This document shows positions 1 to 8,321 of a stretch of DNA of 37,879 nt, one piece after another; the first letter of the stretch is position 1, and each line of letters starts with the position of its first letter. The DNA is from an uncultured Actinomycetes bacterium (GTDB lineage Bacteria > Actinomycetota > Actinomycetes > Mycobacteriales > Mycobacteriaceae), in NCBI GenBank assembly GCA_903877095.1, contig CAIRCP010000150.1:1-37879 (forward strand), in the 5' to 3' direction. The translations under genes and the position numbers were made by a program. The notes beneath the pieces were generated by a model. The model did no database searches. It was given only the letters and a program-made list of their open reading frames with translations, and was not told the DNA's origin.

Positions 1-61
1 CACCCACGAGCAGCATCACGTCATCGAATCGGACCTGCCGATCCTCCCGCCCCAAAGCCAC
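1..61 (-). CDS. Possible 5' end of a reverse-strand gene running off the left edge
   Basis: On the minus strand a frame starting with GTG at 61 stays open to the window edge and reads MALGREDRQVRFDDVMLLVG. A purine-rich GGGAGAA lies about 10 nt upstream. It sits 75 nt after the aldehyde dehydrogenase stop in the same direction, so co-transcription is possible. Only 20 codons are visible and I do not recognise the family. It may equally be non-coding 3' sequence. Confidence 0.2.
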   Translation of the reverse strand, partial: MALGREDRQVRFDDVMLLVG

Positions 62-136
62 GCACCAGATTCTCCCGCGCACCAGTGCCAAAACCGTTCG
101 GACGCGCGGCAACCCGGCGACTAAAACAGCAGCGTC

Positions 137-1660
137 CTAGAAGAACCCGACGGCTTTGTCGCTGTAGGACACCAGCAGGTTCTTGGTCTGCTGGTAGTGA
201 TCGAGCATCATCTTGTGGTTCTCCCGGCCGATCCCGGACTGTTTGTACCCGCCGAACGCGGCGTGTGCCGGGTACTGGTGGTAGCAGTTGGTCCACACCC
301 GACCGGCCTTGATGTCACGACCGGCCCGGTAGGCCAGATTCCCGTTGCGGCTCCACACGCCCGCGCCCAAGCCGTAGAGCGTGTCGTTGGCGATCCGGAT
401 GGCGTCGTCGTAATCGGTGAACGACGTCACCGACACCACGGGCCCGAAGATCTCCTCCTGGAAGATCCGCATCGAGTTGTCGCCGGCGAAGATCGTCGGC
501 TGCACGTAGTAGCCACCGGAGAGGTCGCCGCCCAGGTCGGTGCGCTCACCGCCGGTGATGACCTTCGCCCCCTCGCTGCGGCCGATCTCGATGTAGGACA
601 GGATCTTTTCCAGCTGATCGTTGGAGGCCTGCGCGCCGATCATCGTCTCGGTGTCCAGCGGGTCGCCCTGGCGCACCGCCTTGGTGCGGATCGCGGCCAT
701 CGCCACGAACTCGTCGTAGATGTCGGACTGGATCAGCGAGCGCGACGGACACGTACACACCTCGCCCTGGTTGAGGGCGAACATCGTGAAGCCCTCCAGC
801 GCCTTGTCCTGAAAATCGTCGTTGGCCGCCATGACGTCGGAGAAGAAGATGTTCGGACTCTTTCCGCCGAGTTCCAGTGTCACGGGGATGAGGTTCTGGC
901 TGGCGTACTGCATGATCAACCGGCCGGTGGTGGTCTCACCGGTGAAGGCGATCTTGGCTATCCGGTTGCTCGACGCCAGCGGCTTACCCGCCTCGAAGCC
1001 AAATCCGTTGACCACGTTGAGAATTCCAGCCGGCAGCAGGTCGGCAATCAGTCCGATGAGGTACATCACCGAGGCCGGGGTCTGCTCGGCGGGCTTGAGG
1101 ATGATCGCGTTGCCCGCGGCCAGAGCGGGGGCGAGCTTCCACACCGCCATCAGGATCGGGAAGTTCCACGGGATGATCTGGCCGACCACACCGAGCGGCT
1201 CGTGGAAGTGGTAGGCGACGGTGTCGTCGTCAATCTCGGAGATCGAGCCTTCCTGCGAACGGATCGCGGCCGCGAAATACCGAAAGTGGTCCACCGCCAA
1301 CGGGATATCGGCATTGAGCGTCTCGCGCATCGGCTTGCCGTTGTCCCACGACTCGGCCAGCGCGATGGCCTCCAGATTGGCTTCGATGACGTCGGCGATC
1401 TTGTTCAGCACAACGGCCCGCTCGGCGACGGGCGTCTTGCCCCACGCCGGGGCGGCGGCGTGCGCGGCGTCGAGCGCCTTTTCGATATCGGCGTCGGTCG
1501 ACCGGGCCACCTCGCAGAACACCTGGCCGTTGACCGGGGAGACGTTCTCGAAGTACTGACCGCCGGTCGGCTTCACCCATTCCCCGCCGATGAAGTTCTC
1601 ATAGCGGGACTGGAAGGACATCAGCGAGCCCTCGGTTCCGGGCCTGGCGTAGACGGTCAT
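137..1660 (-). CDS. NAD-dependent aldehyde dehydrogenase
   Basis: 507-residue cytosolic enzyme oxidising an aldehyde to the carboxylate with NAD. The N-terminal half carries the Rossmann-type NAD domain, with the IPWNFP motif near residue 165 and the FTGETTTGR loop near 239-247. The general base Glu is in [11 protein letters not shown] near 263, and the nucleophile should be the first Cys of [11 protein letters not shown], near 302. Length and sequence resemble the Rv0458/ExaC group (acetaldehyde and other short or aromatic aldehydes); the substrate is not visible. I chose ATG 1660 because AGGAGAG lies 6 nt upstream; a GTG at 1666 would sit on that site. It is divergent from the EamA gene with 134 nt between them. 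Confidence 0.93.
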   Translation of the reverse strand: MTVYARPGTEGSLMSFQSRYENFIGGEWVKPTGGQYFENVSPVNGQVFCEVARSTDADIEKALDAAHAAAPAWGKTPVAERAVVLNKIADVIEANLEAIALAESWDNGKPMRETLNADIPLAVDHFRYFAAAIRSQEGSISEIDDDTVAYHFHEPLGVVGQIIPWNFPILMAVWKLAPALAAGNAIILKPAEQTPASVMYLIGLIADLLPAGILNVVNGFGFEAGKPLASSNRIAKIAFTGETTTGRLIMQYASQNLIPVTLELGGKSPNIFFSDVMAANDDFQDKALEGFTMFALNQGEVCTCPSRSLIQSDIYDEFVAMAAIRTKAVRQGDPLDTETMIGAQASNDQLEKILSYIEIGRSEGAKVITGGERTDLGGDLSGGYYVQPTIFAGDNSMRIFQEEIFGPVVSVTSFTDYDDAIRIANDTLYGLGAGVWSRNGNLAYRAGRDIKAGRVWTNCYHQYPAHAAFGGYKQSGIGRENHKMMLDHYQQTKNLLVSYSDKAVGFF

Positions 1661-1782
1661 AAGCACTCTCCTGCACGGTGATGGCGGCGATCTGTGTCGA
1701 GCGTCACTTCAACTTAGTCGCCGGAGGGCCGTGGCGGACGCTCGCCAGCGCAGGTGTCCCTTTTCCTGCACTTTCAGTGCCA

Positions 1783-1788
1783 TATAGT
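1783..1788 (+). promoter_or_regulatory. -10 hexamer of a leaderless promoter for the EamA gene
   Basis: TATAGT ends 6 nt before ATG 1795, so transcription would begin at or next to the start codon. No ribosome binding site is present. TGCAC (1767-1771) and GTGCA (1787-1791) form a short inverted repeat around the hexamer that could be an operator. No clear -35 is visible. Confidence 0.5.
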
Positions 1789-1794
1789 GCACCG

Positions 1795-2697
1795 ATGGAC
1801 GGTGGAGCCGCCCGAACCCACGGCGGTGACGATCCCGCTTTGCCGGTGCCGGCGTGGATGCTGGCGGTGACGGCCATGTTCAGCGTGCAACTCGGCGCAG
1901 CCTTGTCGATGCCACTGATCTCCCGCGTCGGCTCCGCCGGCACGGCCTGGCTGCGACTGACCGCGGGCGCCCTGATCTTTCTGGTGATCGCCCGGCCGGC
2001 ACTGCGCTCGGTGCAGCGCCGCGACATCCCGGCCCTGATCGCGCTGGGGGTCACCACCGGGTCGATGACGTGTCTGTTCCTGGCCTCCATCGAGCGCATT
2101 CCGCTGGGGACATCGGTGGCCATCGAATTCCTCGGGCCGCTGAGTGTCGCGGCGCTGCGCAGCGGGACCCGCCGGGCGTTGCCCTGGCCGGCCATCGCGC
2201 TGATGGGTGTGCTGCTGCTGACCGAACCGTGGCACGGGGCCGTCAATCTGGCCGGCATTTCTCTCGCCGCCGGATCAGCTGTCGCGTGGGCGATCTACAT
2301 TCTGCTGACCCAGCACATCGGTGATCGCTTGAGCGGGCTGACCGGACTGAGCCTCACCATTCCCATCGCCGCTGCGACCGCCGCCGTCGTCGGCATACCG
2401 CAAGCGGCCGGCCGCATCACCGCCACGACCGTCGTCGCGGCGCTCGGCCTGGCGCTGCTTATGCCGGTATTGCCCTTCGCGCTGGAGATGACCGCGTTGC
2501 GGCATATGAATCACGCCGCGTTCGGGACGCTGATGGCCCTGGAACCGGCCATCGGCGTCGTCCTCGGGACGCTGGTGCTGCACCAGCGTCCGTCGTTGGT
2601 GCAGACGCTGGGCATCGTGATGGTCGTCGTTGCCGGGGCGGCGGCGCAAAGAAACGGCCGTCGGCAACCGGCCGGCGCCTACCTGACTCCCGAATGA
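1795..2697 (+). CDS. EamA/DMT-superfamily transporter (RhtA-like exporter)
   Basis: 300-residue polytopic inner-membrane protein with about ten hydrophobic segments arranged as two EamA repeats. It begins with VPAWMLAVTAMFSVQLGAAL (first membrane span), and the second repeat starts around GISLAAGSAVAWAIYILLTQ. RhtA-type members export amino acids such as threonine or homoserine, but the substrate cannot be read here. The open frame extends upstream to 1678, but the extension lacks hydrophobic family sequence. ATG 1795 follows a good TATAGT hexamer by 6 nt and starts the conserved part. It converges on the TetR gene at 2700 with 2 nt between stops. Confidence 0.85.
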   Translation: MDGGAARTHGGDDPALPVPAWMLAVTAMFSVQLGAALSMPLISRVGSAGTAWLRLTAGALIFLVIARPALRSVQRRDIPALIALGVTTGSMTCLFLASIERIPLGTSVAIEFLGPLSVAALRSGTRRALPWPAIALMGVLLLTEPWHGAVNLAGISLAAGSAVAWAIYILLTQHIGDRLSGLTGLSLTIPIAAATAAVVGIPQAAGRITATTVVAALGLALLMPVLPFALEMTALRHMNHAAFGTLMALEPAIGVVLGTLVLHQRPSLVQTLGIVMVVVAGAAAQRNGRRQPAGAYLTPE

Positions 2698-2699
2698 CC

Positions 2700-3329
2700 T
2701 CAGATGGCCGGCGTGGACGACCGCGTCGCCGACATGATGAACGTCGTCATGAACTCGATCAGCGCGTCGCGGTCGATGTCGAGGTCCCCGCGCAACCACA
2801 TCGCCCCCAGATCGAGGCCCCCGCTCATGATCGTCAACGCCATCAGTCGGGAGTACTCCTCCGACGGCGCGTCGGCACCCAGCAGTGGGCGCCCGGACTG
2901 CATCACCAGGGCGAGGGCGGACACCAGTTCCTGCCGTTTGGCCCGCAGCGCCTCCGTAGCCTGCGACTCGATCAGGATCCGGCCGCGGCGCGGATCGACC
3001 GTGACGAAATCGACGGCGGCGGCCACGCATGCACTTAGCCGGGCGTTGGCTTCCGGCTCGGTGGTGGCAAACGCCAGCGAGATCGCGCCGGTGCCCTCGA
3101 TGATGAGGTGGTCATAGAGCGCCATCAGCGCCTCGTCACAATCGTGGAATTGCTGGTAAAAGTACCTGTCATTGAGTCCGGCGGCGTTGCAGACCGCCTT
3201 CACTCCGAGCCCTTTGACCCCTTTGTCGGCGACGACGTCCAAAGTGGCGTCCAGCAACGCGGCGCGGCGCCGACTGAGCCGCTCCTCCTCGCTTGCTCCG
3301 CCGTAGGTCCGGCTCGCCTGGGTTGCCAC
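2700..3329 (-). CDS. TetR-family transcriptional regulator
   Basis: 209-residue one-component repressor. The N-terminal helix-turn-helix covers roughly residues 20-66 (RRAALLDATLDVVADKG, then VKAVCNAAGLNDRYFYQQF as the recognition region), followed by an all-helical ligand and dimer domain. It starts at GTG 3329, with AGAGG 8 nt upstream. It is transcribed away from the MpaB-like gene at 3427, and the 97-nt gap between them contains a large dyad (3360-3407) that is its most likely operator. The inference is that it represses the MpaB-like gene and perhaps itself; the ligand is unknown. Confidence 0.88.
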   Translation of the reverse strand: MATQASRTYGGASEEERLSRRRAALLDATLDVVADKGVKGLGVKAVCNAAGLNDRYFYQQFHDCDEALMALYDHLIIEGTGAISLAFATTEPEANARLSACVAAAVDFVTVDPRRGRILIESQATEALRAKRQELVSALALVMQSGRPLLGADAPSEEYSRLMALTIMSGGLDLGAMWLRGDLDIDRDALIEFMTTFIMSATRSSTPAI

Positions 3330-3359
3330 TGGTGTGTCCTCTTGACAGATACAACGATT

Positions 3360-3407
3360 GTGGTGAAGCCTAGCACCAGAGTGTTATCTGGTGCTTTGCT
3401 TCACCAC
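3360..3407. promoter_or_regulatory. 48-nt near-perfect dyad between tetR and the MpaB-like gene
   Basis: Outer arms GTGGTGAAGC (3360-3369) and GCTTCACCAC (3398-3407) are perfect inverted complements. Inner arms AGCACCAGA (3372-3380) and TCTGGTGCT (3387-3395) are too. Two non-pairing bases separate outer from inner arms on each side, and the centre is GTGTTA. It ends 19 nt before the GTG start of the MpaB-like gene, so a bound repressor would block it. Such symmetry fits a double TetR operator; as RNA it would also form a strong hairpin. Confidence 0.75.
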
Positions 3408-3426
3408 TTCTTTGGGAGGTGTTCGG

Positions 3427-4692
3427 GTGGCCGAACTTGTCGATCCCCCGCTGTTCCGGGAGTTCCCGTTCAACGTGTGGGTCCGCTTCCTGGCCCCCGG
3501 CAATATTCGCCCCACCGCCGAACAGCGCGACAGCTATCGGCGGTTCACTCAGATGGGCGATCCGTTGGCCGACGATCTGGTGGAGGCGTTCCGGCGGATG
3601 CCCGCCGGGGTCGGCCGAGCCCAGTTCGAGACCGCGATCGAGCGCGGAATCGGCGCGGTGGAGAGCCCGATGCCCGAATTGGTGGCTTTCTTCGAGCAGG
3701 TCGACAACCGGCCGTATTGGGTGGACCAGAAGAAACTGGACTACGCGGTGCGGGTCTCGGCGCGGGTCGGTTTGTTCCCGAGTCTGACTGCGCTGTCGAT
3801 GTTTTCACTGATGGGCGGCTATCTCGCCTCGCGCGCCGACAAGACCCTGGTCGCGACCGGCGACCTGGAGGCCATGGCGCCCCGCCGGCTGGCCGAGACA
3901 CTCAACTGGGTCGTCGACGTCACCGCCCCCGGGGCGCTGGACCGCTTCGACCGCGGCTTCACCAGCACCCTGCGGGTGCGAATGATGCATGCCATGGTCC
4001 GCGCCGGGATGGCGCGGCGTCCGGACTGGGATTTCCAGGACTGGGACTATCCGGTTAACCAGTCGACGATGGCCGGGACGCTGATGCTGTTCTCCCTCGG
4101 CAACGTGCTGGGGTCGCAGGCCCTTGGAGTTCAGTTCAGCCGCAAGGACAAAGAGGCCCTCTACCACTTCTGGCGGTACGTCGGCTTCCTGCTGGGCCTC
4201 GACCCGCAGCTGTTGCCGGCCGACGAAGCCGACACCTGGCGGCTGCTGTGGCTGCAGGCCGACTACGAGTTCCGCCCCGACGCGGACTCCCTGCGCCTGG
4301 GCCAGGCGTTGAAGTCGGCATTGGGCCCGCTGGCCATCGGCAGCAGCCCGAATCCCGCGGCCGCGGTGGGCCGCACGCTGGCCACCGAAATCCTCTGCGC
4401 CTACAGCAGATTGATTCTCGGTTCGGCGAACGCCGACGCCCTGGAACTGCCCGACAACAAGGCGGCGCAGGTGGCGGTGGCCGGCCTTGCGGCCACTAAC
4501 TTCGCGGCTCGCTACCCCATGCGGATCGTGCCCGGCCTTGATCGGGTGTTCGAGGCAGTGGGCCGCTACACCATCGAGAAGTTCGCCAGGCAGTCGTTGA
4601 GCCTGCATCGGGGCGACCGCAAGTACAGCCGCCACGACGCACTCGGCCGTCGGACTATTTCTGCCGCAACGGAACCGGCTGCTGCTGGGTGA
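3427..4692 (+). CDS. MpaB-like / DUF2236 oxygenase-domain protein
   Basis: 421-residue protein of the DUF2236 family, which includes latex-clearing protein (Lcp) and fungal MpaB. Lcp is a haem-b oxygenase whose axial ligand is a His in a conserved helix. Here the matching segment appears to be TLRVRMMHAMVRAGM, with the His near residue 188. Other family-type parts are FLAPGNIRPTAEQRD near residues 22-36 and the WDFPxNQ-like stretch FQDWDYPVNQSTMAGTLMLF. Start is GTG 3427, with GGGAGG 7 nt upstream at 3414-3419. The substrate is unknown. Its 3' end overlaps the convergent agmatine deiminase gene by 38 nt. Confidence 0.8.
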   Translation: MAELVDPPLFREFPFNVWVRFLAPGNIRPTAEQRDSYRRFTQMGDPLADDLVEAFRRMPAGVGRAQFETAIERGIGAVESPMPELVAFFEQVDNRPYWVDQKKLDYAVRVSARVGLFPSLTALSMFSLMGGYLASRADKTLVATGDLEAMAPRRLAETLNWVVDVTAPGALDRFDRGFTSTLRVRMMHAMVRAGMARRPDWDFQDWDYPVNQSTMAGTLMLFSLGNVLGSQALGVQFSRKDKEALYHFWRYVGFLLGLDPQLLPADEADTWRLLWLQADYEFRPDADSLRLGQALKSALGPLAIGSSPNPAAAVGRTLATEILCAYSRLILGSANADALELPDNKAAQVAVAGLAATNFAARYPMRIVPGLDRVFEAVGRYTIEKFARQSLSLHRGDRKYSRHDALGRRTISAATEPAAAG

Positions 4693-5698
4693 TGCAGTGG
4701 ATGCCGCCGCCGCGCGCGAAGAGGGGACGCGCGTCGACGGTGACGACGGTGCGACCGGGGTACTGCTCGGCGAGGATCGCAGCCGCGTTCTTGTCGTTGA
4801 CGTCGTTGAAACCACAGGCGATGACGCCGCCGTTGACCACGAGGTGGTTGATGTAGCTGTAGTCCACGAAGCCCTCGTCGTCGGTCAACGTTGCCGGAGC
4901 TGGCACGTCGATGATCTCCCAGCTTCGCCCGGCGGCGTCGTGCGTGCCCTCGAGGGCCGCGCGGATCTCGCGGGACACAGCGAAGTCCGGGTGTGACTCA
5001 TCCTGCTGGCTGTGCAGCAGCAGGCGTCCCGGCGCGGTTATCGCAGCGACGATGTCGACGTGGCCGCGGGTGCCGAATCTTTCGAAGTCCCGGGTCAGTC
5101 CGCCGGGCAGCCACACCGCGTGGGTCGCGCCGATGGTGCGGGCCATTTCCGCCTCCACCTCGGCTTTGCTCATTCCCGGGTTGCGGCCGGGGTCGAGTTG
5201 AACCGTCTCGGTGAGCAGGACGGTGCCCTCACCATCCACATGGATGCCGCCGCCCTCGTTGACCAGATCCGAACTGATCACCGGCACACCGGCCGCCTGG
5301 GCGATGAACCGGCCGATCTGCGCGTCGAGGTCCCACCGCGCCCAGTCCTGGGCGCCCCAGCCGTTGAAGACCCAGTCCACCGCGGCGACCGACCCGTCGG
5401 CGGTGTGCACGAACGTCGGACCTATGTCGCGCATCCAGGCGTCGTTGAGCGGAGCCTCGATGATGTCGATCTCGGCGGAGACGTAGCGGTCGGCGATGGC
5501 GCGTTCTGCCGGATGAACCACCATGGTGACGGGTTCGAACTGCGCGATCGCGTGCGCCACTGCGGCCCAGGTGGATCGCGCCTCGTGGCGCTCCTCCTCG
5601 GAATCGCCGAGGGTGTAGCCGGTGCACGGGAACGCCATCCAGATACGTTCCTGGGCAAAGGTTTCGGCGGGCATCAGGTACGCGGGACTGCTATTCAT
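4655..5698 (-). CDS. Agmatine deiminase / peptidyl-arginine-deiminase family protein
   Basis: 347-residue guanidine-group-modifying enzyme. Family members hydrolyse agmatine to N-carbamoylputrescine and ammonia in the cytosol. Hallmarks seen: NDAWMRDIGP near 84-93, NEGGGIHVDGEG near 148-159, the GTRGHVDI motif with the catalytic His, and GGGIHCITQQQP at the C-terminus with the nucleophilic Cys near 335. Length is typical of AguA. Start ATG 5698. The amidase gene ends at 5708, 9 nt upstream, on the same strand, so the two are almost certainly one transcript. Its last 38 nt overlap the end of the MpaB-like gene. Assignment to the family is firm; agmatine as substrate is inferred. Confidence 0.88.
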   Translation of the reverse strand: MNSSPAYLMPAETFAQERIWMAFPCTGYTLGDSEEERHEARSTWAAVAHAIAQFEPVTMVVHPAERAIADRYVSAEIDIIEAPLNDAWMRDIGPTFVHTADGSVAAVDWVFNGWGAQDWARWDLDAQIGRFIAQAAGVPVISSDLVNEGGGIHVDGEGTVLLTETVQLDPGRNPGMSKAEVEAEMARTIGATHAVWLPGGLTRDFERFGTRGHVDIVAAITAPGRLLLHSQQDESHPDFAVSREIRAALEGTHDAAGRSWEIIDVPAPATLTDDEGFVDYSYINHLVVNGGVIACGFNDVNDKNAAAILAEQYPGRTVVTVDARPLFARGGGIHCITQQQPVPLRQK

Positions 5699-5707
5699 CT
5701 CAACCTC

Positions 5708-7426
5708 TCACAGGGGTGGCGTGCGCGGGGGCGCAACTCGTCGGGCGCCGGTGGCCTCGAATGCCGCGGCGTAGGACAGGATCTTGGTGTCGTCGTAGGC
5801 ATGGCCGGCGAAGGTCAGCCCCACCGGCATGCCGATATCGGCCATCAGACCCATCGGCACGGTGACGGTGGGGATTCCCAGATGGCGGGGAACGAGATTG
5901 CCGTTGGCCACCCACACGCCGTTGCGCCAGCCGAGGTCGGCGGAAGCGGGGTTGACGTCCATGTCGGCGGGGCCGACGTCGGCGACCGTCGGGAAGATCA
6001 CCGCGTCCAGGCCGCGGCGGTGCATCCACTTCTCGAAGTCGGTCTTGCGGGTCTGCTCGAGTCCGCGCATCCCCTCCTCGATGTGCGGGATGTCGAGGAA
6101 CGACGCGATCGGGTGCTCCCGGATGAACGCCGGGTAGTCGTTGATGTCGTCGTCGAACCCTTGGGTGCGATCGGGCAGCGCACCCGGTGGATGGACCCAG
6201 ATCAAGCTGCCGTCCACGGCGGCCAGGTCGGGAATCGCCGGATCGCCGTTGGCGCGCAGGAAGTCGTCCCACGACCACGCCGACAGGTCGAGGATCTCCC
6301 GGTCGAGGAACTCGTTGCTCACCAGGCCGCGGGTCTTGATCGACGGCGCTCCGGCGCGGTCGCCCTCGTAGTTCGACACCACCGGGAAGTCGACCAGCAC
6401 GATGTCGGCGCCGGCGGCGATCAGGTCAGCCGAGGCGACCTGGAAGAGGTCGATGACGGACTGCCGGGTCTCGATCCGCTGGCCGGTGGCTCCACCGATG
6501 CCCAGCCCCTCACCGACTCCGGCCTCGGGGTCTGCATTGACATACATGCGTGGCACACCGAATCGCTTGCCGGACAAAGTTTTCCGGGCAGCGTCGCGAT
6601 CCGGGGGCAGCAGCGCCCGGTAGGACGGCGGCCGCACGGCCGACGCGCGGGGAATCCTGATCCAGGGCTGCATCCGCCACAGGTCCCCGCGGGGTTTGTC
6701 GTCGTCGGCGACGATGACGTCGAGCACCTCGGCCATATCGGCCATCGTCCGGGTATGCGGCACAACGACATCCATCGTGGGCACCAGCGGCCAATTGCCC
6801 CGCACCGAGATCACCCCCCGCGACGGGGTGTAGGCGCACAGCGCGTTGTTGGTAGCCGGGGCCCGGCCGCTGGACCAGGTCTCCTCCCCCAGCCCGAAGG
6901 CGGCAAAGCTGGCCGCGGTGGCGGTGCCGGAGCCGTTCGAGGAGCCCGACCCGAATGCAGAGGTCAAATACTCTGCGCTATAGGGACTTTCAGCACGTCC
7001 GTACAGACCTCGCTGCATACCGCCATTGGCCATCGGGGGCATGTTGGTCAGGCCGATCAGGACCGCACCGCCGCGACGGAGTTGTTCGATGGCGAAGGCG
7101 TCCTTCTGGGCGATGAGCGTGGCGAACGCATGCGAGCCGGAGGCCGCGGTGAGCCCCGTTGCCAGGTAGCTGTCCTTCGCGGTGTAGGGGATCCCGTCCA
7201 GCGGGCCCAGCAATTCACCGCGTGAGCGCCGGCCGTCGGATGCCTGCGCCTCGGCAAGGGCGTCGTCGTTGAACACCACGATCGAGTTCAGCATCGGGCC
7301 GTTGCGGTCGTAGGCCTCGATGCGTTTCAGGTAGGCCTCGACGAGTTGCACACTGGTGACGCGGCCGTCTTCCAGCGCGCGGCGAATGTCGGCGATGCCG
7401 GCCTCGGTGACCTCGAAAGTATTCAC
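5708..7426 (-). CDS. Amidase-signature family amidase
   Basis: 572-residue cytosolic hydrolase of the amidase-signature family (Ser-cisSer-Lys triad). The Lys is in GIPYTAKDSYLATG near residue 84. The cis-Ser lies in the FGSGSSNGSGTATAASFA stretch, and the nucleophile is in EETWSSGRAPATNN, which aligns with the usual TGGSIRxPA. The protein is longer than the common ~470 residues, the extra length lying in the C-terminal half. GTG 7426 was chosen because GGAGG lies 5 nt upstream; the GTG at 7432 overlaps that site. It heads an operon with the agmatine deiminase. It might hydrolyse the carbamoyl or amide product of that enzyme, which is inference from context. Confidence 0.88.
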   Translation of the reverse strand: MNTFEVTEAGIADIRRALEDGRVTSVQLVEAYLKRIEAYDRNGPMLNSIVVFNDDALAEAQASDGRRSRGELLGPLDGIPYTAKDSYLATGLTAASGSHAFATLIAQKDAFAIEQLRRGGAVLIGLTNMPPMANGGMQRGLYGRAESPYSAEYLTSAFGSGSSNGSGTATAASFAAFGLGEETWSSGRAPATNNALCAYTPSRGVISVRGNWPLVPTMDVVVPHTRTMADMAEVLDVIVADDDKPRGDLWRMQPWIRIPRASAVRPPSYRALLPPDRDAARKTLSGKRFGVPRMYVNADPEAGVGEGLGIGGATGQRIETRQSVIDLFQVASADLIAAGADIVLVDFPVVSNYEGDRAGAPSIKTRGLVSNEFLDREILDLSAWSWDDFLRANGDPAIPDLAAVDGSLIWVHPPGALPDRTQGFDDDINDYPAFIREHPIASFLDIPHIEEGMRGLEQTRKTDFEKWMHRRGLDAVIFPTVADVGPADMDVNPASADLGWRNGVWVANGNLVPRHLGIPTVTVPMGLMADIGMPVGLTFAGHAYDDTKILSYAAAFEATGARRVAPPRTPPL

Positions 7427-7510
7427 GCCCACCTCCGCACCGAATCATTCCATCCGAGCGACAAGCCGGCCCCCGGATCGAACGACCCGGGGCCGGCAAG
7501 TTCACGCGGA

Positions 7511-8179
7511 CTATTCGGATTCGCCGAGGATCTGATAGATCTCGCGGCGGGCGTTGTTGACGATGTCGATGATCCGCTGCTGCTGCTCGGGGCCGGCGGC
7601 ATGGGCAGACTGCGCGACGGCGCCGAAGAGTTGCCCGACGGCGGTGCGCAGATTCTGCTCGGCCGGGTCGACCCCTTCGGCGATCTCGTCCCACGGCAGG
7701 GTTTCGACCTTCTCGGCCACACCGCGGCCTTCTTCGGTCAGCTCGAACAGCTTTTTCTTTCCGTCGGCTTCGGCATGGGTGATCAGCCCCTCGTCAACGA
7801 GCAATTGGAGGGTCGGATAGACCGAACCGGGGCTCGGCTTCCAGGTTCCGCTACTGCGCTCGGCGATCTCCTGGATCATCTCGTATCCGTGCATCGGGCG
7901 TTCCGCCAGCAGCGCAAGGATGGCGATGCGGATGTCACCGCGTCGACCGCGGCCGTGACCGTGGCTCCTTCTGCCGCCGGGCCGTCCCGGCCCGAAGCCG
8001 AACCCGGGGCCGAATCCCGGCCCGAATCCGCCGCGCGGGCCGAAGCCGAACGGGCCGCCGGTCATCGCGTGGTGCCGCAGGTGATCACGGAAATGATTGT
8101 GCATCTCCCGGCGGGGATGTTCGTGCTGATGCGCGCCCGGACCGAAACCGAATCCGGCGGACATGAATGGTGGTTCCAT
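7511..8179 (-). CDS. PadR-family regulator with His-rich and Gly/Phe-rich N-terminus
   Basis: 222 residues. Residues 1-40 hold eight His between positions 17 and 37 (HQHEHPRREMHNHFRDHLRH). Residues 41-70 are a GFGPGFGP-type Gly/Phe/Pro repeat. The PadR winged helix runs from about 81 (GDIRIAILALLAERPMHGYE) through WKPSPGSVYPTLQLLVDEGL and KKKLFELTEEGR. The C-terminal helix (about 165-222) should be the dimerisation arm. Start ATG 8179 has AGGAAG 7 nt upstream. It is divergent from the SDR gene. The His cluster suggests metal (Ni, Co, Cu, Zn) or haem sensing, but that is inference. The nearest operator candidate is the CGATATATCG palindrome at 8232. Confidence 0.88.
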   Translation of the reverse strand: MEPPFMSAGFGFGPGAHQHEHPRREMHNHFRDHLRHHAMTGGPFGFGPRGGFGPGFGPGFGFGPGRPGGRRSHGHGRGRRGDIRIAILALLAERPMHGYEMIQEIAERSSGTWKPSPGSVYPTLQLLVDEGLITHAEADGKKKLFELTEEGRGVAEKVETLPWDEIAEGVDPAEQNLRTAVGQLFGAVAQSAHAAGPEQQQRIIDIVNNARREIYQILGESE

Positions 8180-8231
8180 CGTCGTTCTTCCTTCTTGTTG
8201 GGACGTGCGGATCGCACTTCCGATACGTTGA

Positions 8232-8241
8232 CGATATATCG
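8232..8241. promoter_or_regulatory. AT-rich palindrome, candidate PadR operator
   Basis: CGATATATCG is a perfect 10-bp palindrome in the 142-nt gap between the padR-like gene and the SDR gene, 52 nt upstream of the PadR ATG. PadR proteins often bind AT-rich dyads of this type next to their own promoter. No footprint evidence is available. Confidence 0.4.
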
Positions 8242-8308
8242 CGATGTGTCGGTGCGCAACGATCGGAGCTCGGCTGGGGGCGAACGCCCGGGTCGTCGGC
8301 CGCCGCTT

Positions 8309-8314
8309 TAAGCT
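8309..8314 (+). promoter_or_regulatory. -10 hexamer of a leaderless promoter for the SDR gene
   Basis: TAAGCT lies 7 nt before GTG 8322. No Shine-Dalgarno sequence precedes the GTG, so translation probably starts on a leaderless message. This supports GTG 8322 over in-frame starts further upstream. Confidence 0.4.
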
Positions 8315-8321
8315 CGGGCAC

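Noticed and set aside
197..1681. 494-codon open frame on the plus strand
   Set aside because: It is antisense to the aldehyde dehydrogenase, shows no family motif, and is the high-GC mirror frame expected opposite a real gene.
5012..7225. 737-codon open frame on the plus strand
   Set aside because: It runs antisense across both the deiminase and amidase genes. Its His/Gln/Arg/Gly-rich composition is typical of a shadow frame, while the opposite strand carries catalytic motifs of two known families.
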